Part shown: piece after piece, positions 61,407-64,000 of the stretch
Layout: each line of letters begins with the position of its first letter
Numbering within the stretch: position 1 is the stretch's first letter
Program-made: the position numbers and the translations under genes
The notes under the pieces: generated by a model
Told to the model about the DNA's origin: nothing
The model's input: only the letters and a program-made list of their open reading frames with translations
Databases searched by the model: none
Assembly: GCF_034675905.1 (NCBI RefSeq)
Contig: NZ_JAUCCV010000009.1
Coordinates: 223,340 to 287,339 of the forward strand
Source of the DNA: Castellaniella sp034675905
GTDB taxonomy: Bacteria; Pseudomonadota; Gammaproteobacteria; Burkholderiales; Burkholderiaceae_B
Length of the DNA stretch: 64,000 nt
Direction: 5' to 3'

Positions 61407-61433
61407 TTAACGGAAGGGGGGCGGGGAACTTTA
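61407..61433 (-). promoter_or_regulatory. Sigma-28 (FliA)-like promoter of fliC
   Basis: Reading on the minus strand, TAAAGTTC (complement of 61426-61433) and TCCGTTAA (complement of 61407-61414) are separated by 11 bp. This compares with the FliA consensus TAAAGTTT-N11-GCCGATAA at 7/8 and 6/8 positions. It lies about 80 bp upstream of the fliC ATG, which fits the usual leader of flagellin transcripts. Confidence 0.75.
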
Positions 61434-61549
61434 GGGCGGTTCGCAATTTTTTTGGCCCAGTGATTCACTTTTTTCGGCTCCCTCGCGTTCTGCGTGCTTT
61501 GATGCATTTTGTTATATTCCGCATTGTTGCTTCTAGCGTGGATTGATCC

Positions 61550-63499
61550 ATGGTTTCTGTTCGCACGAATGTTTCCGCCCAGCAAGCCCAGAACCACAAT
61601 CGGCAGGCGGGCAGTGCGCTGGATCAGGCGATTCAACGCCTGTCTTCTGGTCTGCGCATCAACAGCGCCAAGGATGACGCCGCCGGCCAAGCCATCGCCA
61701 ATCGCTTCACGGCTCAGATTACGGGTCTGGCCCAGGCTGCCCGCAACACCAACGATGGGATCTCTCTATCGCAAACGGCCCAGGGTGCGCTGGATGCGAT
61801 CAATGCTCGCCTGCAACGCATCCGAGAGCTTTCTGTTCAAGGGCTGAGTGAGTTGTATAACGGGGAGACCGGGGATTACATCCAGGCCGAAATCAATATG
61901 AACCTGAAGGAGATCGACCGCCTGAATCAATGGGCGTCTTTCAATGGCGTGTCTTTGCTGGATGGGACAACCGGCACCAAAACCCTTCAGGTGGGGGCCC
62001 GCGATAGGGACACGCTGGATGTCGATCTGGGGCCTCCAGGCTTCAGCATTCAGGAACTGGGCCTGCGGGATCTGACAATACAAGGTGCGCCGGGGCGTGT
62101 GACACCGGTATCCACGTTGACCGGGTCGTCGTCCAGGATCGATCTAGACGATGCAGCGCGCACGACGGTTAATTATTACCCCCCAACCGATAGTCCGAAT
62201 CTGGTTCGGCCTTCGCAAAGCGGTAGTCGCGCGGTTGTGCAGCTGGACGATGACGGCGGCAGGCTGAAGAACGTCTCTGTGAATGCGGGATATAACACGG
62301 ATACGAGCACGAGCAATGTGGGTTTGAGCATCAGCAGCCCGGTGGTGTCCGCGACAGCCGGAGAATCCATTTCCAGTTGGGCCTATCTGGACGATAGTGG
62401 CAACCCTATGGCCTTATCGCAGCCGTCGGTGGTCAGGTCCGGGGGGCAATACTGGATCAAGCACCAATACAATGGGGCCGCTTACTACTACGAGGCCGAG
62501 CTGACCGTTCATGGTAATCAGCACAAGATCACGGCCCAGGCAAAATCAGCAAACCGGGTTGCGGAAGCCGATATGCCGGGGTCGATTTCGCAGCGTTTGA
62601 CCTCTGCGCCTCAGGTACCCAAGGCAAGCGCCGATTATTCGATGACCTTGGATGGTGTGGACGAAGCGGCCAATGCAGACATGCAGCTTGTTTATTTAGG
62701 CGGGTATTACTACGTCGAAGAAAAGCTGAGTTCAGGGCAGTATTCGTATTACCGGGCTGATGTGACCGTCAAAACGGGTGGGTCCCAGAATTCGATCACG
62801 GTAGTCTCTGATCGGAGTCGTGCCATTTCGGTAGCTGATGAGCCTTATGTGTCGGGCACGTCGATCGCGTATCTGAAGCCGGAAAACCAAAATATCCAGA
62901 TCAATTATGTGGATCTGGATGGGCGGATGATGACGGATGTGATGCAAAGCGACGGCGAAGGCGGCTATATCTTCCGCCTGGACGGTCTGAATGGCGGCGG
63001 CAACCCTGTCTACAAGACAGCTAAGGTCGTTATCAACCAGGCAGGCGATTACATGCTGCAAACGGCTAATGGGATGGGCGAGGTCATGCTCTACTACCCC
63101 CTGTTCTACACCAATGCCGATGGCACACATAGGCCAGCCTTTGACGTGTTCAGTAATGCGGAATCTGACATGACGATCATCACGGTGCGTGAAACAGACA
63201 TTGCCCAGCGTTTGCGCACGCCGCCGGAACCTTTGGCAGCAATCGACGAGGCGATTGCCCGTGTGGATCGGAAACGTAGCGAACTGGGGGCTTTGGATAA
63301 CCGTCTGGAAGCGATTATCGATCAAAGCAAAACGACAGGCGCAGATCTTGTGGCTGCTCGATCCAGAATCGAGGACGCCGACTATGCGGTAGAGGTGTCC
63401 AATATGACACGCGCCCAGATCCTGCAGCAGGCAGGTGCGGCAGTGTTGGCTCAAGCTAATCAGGTTCCACAGTCTGTGCTGTCTCTGATCGCCAGGTAG
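61550..63499 (+). CDS. Second flagellin with large central insertion
   Basis: A 649-residue flagellin. The ends match fliC almost exactly: RLSSGLRINSAKDDAAGQAI near 25-44 and SRIEDADYAVEVSNMTRAQI near 605-624. Between about residue 165 and 555 is a ~390-residue beta-rich insert with repeated tyrosine-rich segments (GGQYWIKHQYNGAAYYYEAEL; LGGYYYVEEKLSSGQYSYYR) that resemble duplicated surface domains. It is divergent from fliC by 223 bp. No sigma-28 match was seen upstream, unlike fliC. It may be a minor, alternative or phase-specific filament subunit. Confidence 0.9.
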   Translation: MVSVRTNVSAQQAQNHNRQAGSALDQAIQRLSSGLRINSAKDDAAGQAIANRFTAQITGLAQAARNTNDGISLSQTAQGALDAINARLQRIRELSVQGLSELYNGETGDYIQAEINMNLKEIDRLNQWASFNGVSLLDGTTGTKTLQVGARDRDTLDVDLGPPGFSIQELGLRDLTIQGAPGRVTPVSTLTGSSSRIDLDDAARTTVNYYPPTDSPNLVRPSQSGSRAVVQLDDDGGRLKNVSVNAGYNTDTSTSNVGLSISSPVVSATAGESISSWAYLDDSGNPMALSQPSVVRSGGQYWIKHQYNGAAYYYEAELTVHGNQHKITAQAKSANRVAEADMPGSISQRLTSAPQVPKASADYSMTLDGVDEAANADMQLVYLGGYYYVEEKLSSGQYSYYRADVTVKTGGSQNSITVVSDRSRAISVADEPYVSGTSIAYLKPENQNIQINYVDLDGRMMTDVMQSDGEGGYIFRLDGLNGGGNPVYKTAKVVINQAGDYMLQTANGMGEVMLYYPLFYTNADGTHRPAFDVFSNAESDMTIITVRETDIAQRLRTPPEPLAAIDEAIARVDRKRSELGALDNRLEAIIDQSKTTGADLVAARSRIEDADYAVEVSNMTRAQILQQAGAAVLAQANQVPQSVLSLIAR

Positions 63500-63545
63500 G
63501 CGCGTCAGATTGATACTGCCTGGGACGGTGGCTGAACATCCAGTA

Positions 63546-63803
63546 TCAACGCCACCCGCGCCTTCCGTGCCTGCCGTGATAGTAGCCACGATGATCCCAG
63601 CCCCGCGAACGGTAGCCGAAGTGAAAGCTGGGCGGCGCCACGTAGACCGGCGGCGCAACATAAACAGATGGTCCGCCATAAACGATCCCGCCGTCATCAT
63701 AGTAGGCAGGGGCGGGTTGGTAGACGGCGCATCCACCTAGAGCGGACACTGCAAGCAGCAGGACCGCGAACCGGGTAGCGCGATGTGCAATAGGCGTTTT
63801 CAT
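63546..63803 (-). CDS. Small Gly/Tyr-rich lipoprotein
   Basis: An 85-residue protein with a lipoprotein signal: basic RATRF, hydrophobic AVLLLAVSALGGC with the lipobox LGGC at residue ~25. The mature part is rich in Pro, Tyr, Val and Gly (YQPAPAYYDDGG, VYVAPPVYVAPPSFHFGY) and ends in an Arg/His/Gly-rich tail. Such short proteins are common in proteobacteria and of unknown function. The longer upstream frame is unlikely to be used, since the ATG at 63803 starts the signal peptide. The final ~90 bp of the window contain nothing I can support. Confidence 0.8.
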   Translation of the reverse strand: MKTPIAHRATRFAVLLLAVSALGGCAVYQPAPAYYDDGGIVYGGPSVYVAPPVYVAPPSFHFGYRSRGWDHRGYYHGRHGRRGWR

Positions 63804-64000
63804 GACTGAAATTATGGTCGCAATCGCCGTGTTTTGGGGCCGGATATTGCCGCCGGTTACACAGATCCGGCAGTTCTCCATGCTTGAGTGGCTTTCATCA
63901 AGAATTGACACACTCTAGGCTGGTGGAGTGTGGTGTTTCGGATTCCGGCTGGCTGAATCCCCCAAGGGAATGGGCAGACGACTGGTGGGCCCCCCGAGAG

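Noticed and set aside
61480..61550. Sigma-28 promoter for the long flagellin gene
   Set aside because: No TAAA-N15-GCCGATAA-like pair could be found; only a weak TATATT box is present.
1..64000. tRNA or rRNA genes, including a tRNA as attachment site of the element
   Set aside because: I saw no tRNA-like or rRNA-like sequence; the element uses the guaA 3' end, not a tRNA.

Overview
The window looks like a chromosome segment of a betaproteobacterium, most likely of the Alcaligenaceae type (Castellaniella/Pusillimonas/Bordetella relatives). The basis is the GC-rich codon use, the guaB/guaA neighbourhood, DbpA, and polar-flagellate flagellins. I could not run a database search, so genus is not claimed.

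Layout. (1) 1-5041: end of guaB, then an M20 amidohydrolase, an alpha/beta hydrolase and an MFS transporter lying between guaB and guaA. (2) 5023-12290: an integrated element in the 3' end of guaA. It carries a P4-type tyrosine integrase, an AlpA-like regulator, a large HTH/Zn-ribbon-like protein, a plasmid RepA with four iterons and a DnaA box, a TraJ-like relaxosome protein with an oriT-like region, and a DUF1778/GNAT toxin-antitoxin pair. The right end repeats the last codons of guaA (TIEWE-stop) with only synonymous differences. (3) 12.6-20.5 kb: SDR, an IS3-family element, LysR/GST/metallo-hydrolase genes, dbpA and a diguanylate cyclase. (4) 20.5-31.2 kb: a frameshifted 3-methyladenine glycosylase, rfbC-rfbA, then a defence/toxin graveyard. 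This holds a Wadjet type III remnant in which the JetA N-terminus is joined in frame to the JetC C-terminus, an NYN protein, an IS407-like IS, an AbiE pair with a frameshifted antitoxin, hipB with a gutted hipA, and an IS2-group remnant.

(5) 31.3-60.4 kb: a large glycan locus directly upstream of two flagellin genes, best read as a flagellin (or surface polymer) glycosylation island. It encodes nucleotidyltransferases, a SerK-like protein, a DUF711 protein, methyltransferases, an Asp/Glu-type racemase, TagF-like polyol-phosphate transferases, and an Fdt-type 3-amino sugar pathway (FdtA, FdtB) with FkbH/ACP/GNAT/VOC acyl-tailoring genes. It also encodes giant multidomain glycosyltransferases, a Bcs1-like CDP-ribitol synthase, an ATP-grasp/HAD fusion and a VioA-like aminotransferase. 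Many genes on the plus strand are broken by small indels, while the two giant glycosyltransferase reading frames, FkbH and the minus-strand operon (vioA - ATP-grasp/HAD - bcs1-like) are clean. Either the locus is recently degenerate, or this stretch of the assembly is locally poor; two in-frame stop codons favour real decay.

(6) 60.4-64 kb: fliC with a sigma-28-like promoter, a second long flagellin with a big central insert and near-identical ends, and a small glycine/tyrosine-rich lipoprotein.

Functional reading: RfbA (and RfbB/RfbD elsewhere) would supply dTDP-sugars to the Fdt- and Vio-type aminotransferases. Bcs1-like would supply CDP-ribitol to the TagF-like transferases. The multidomain glycosyltransferases next to the flagellin genes would assemble the glycan. 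The link to flagellin is by position only.
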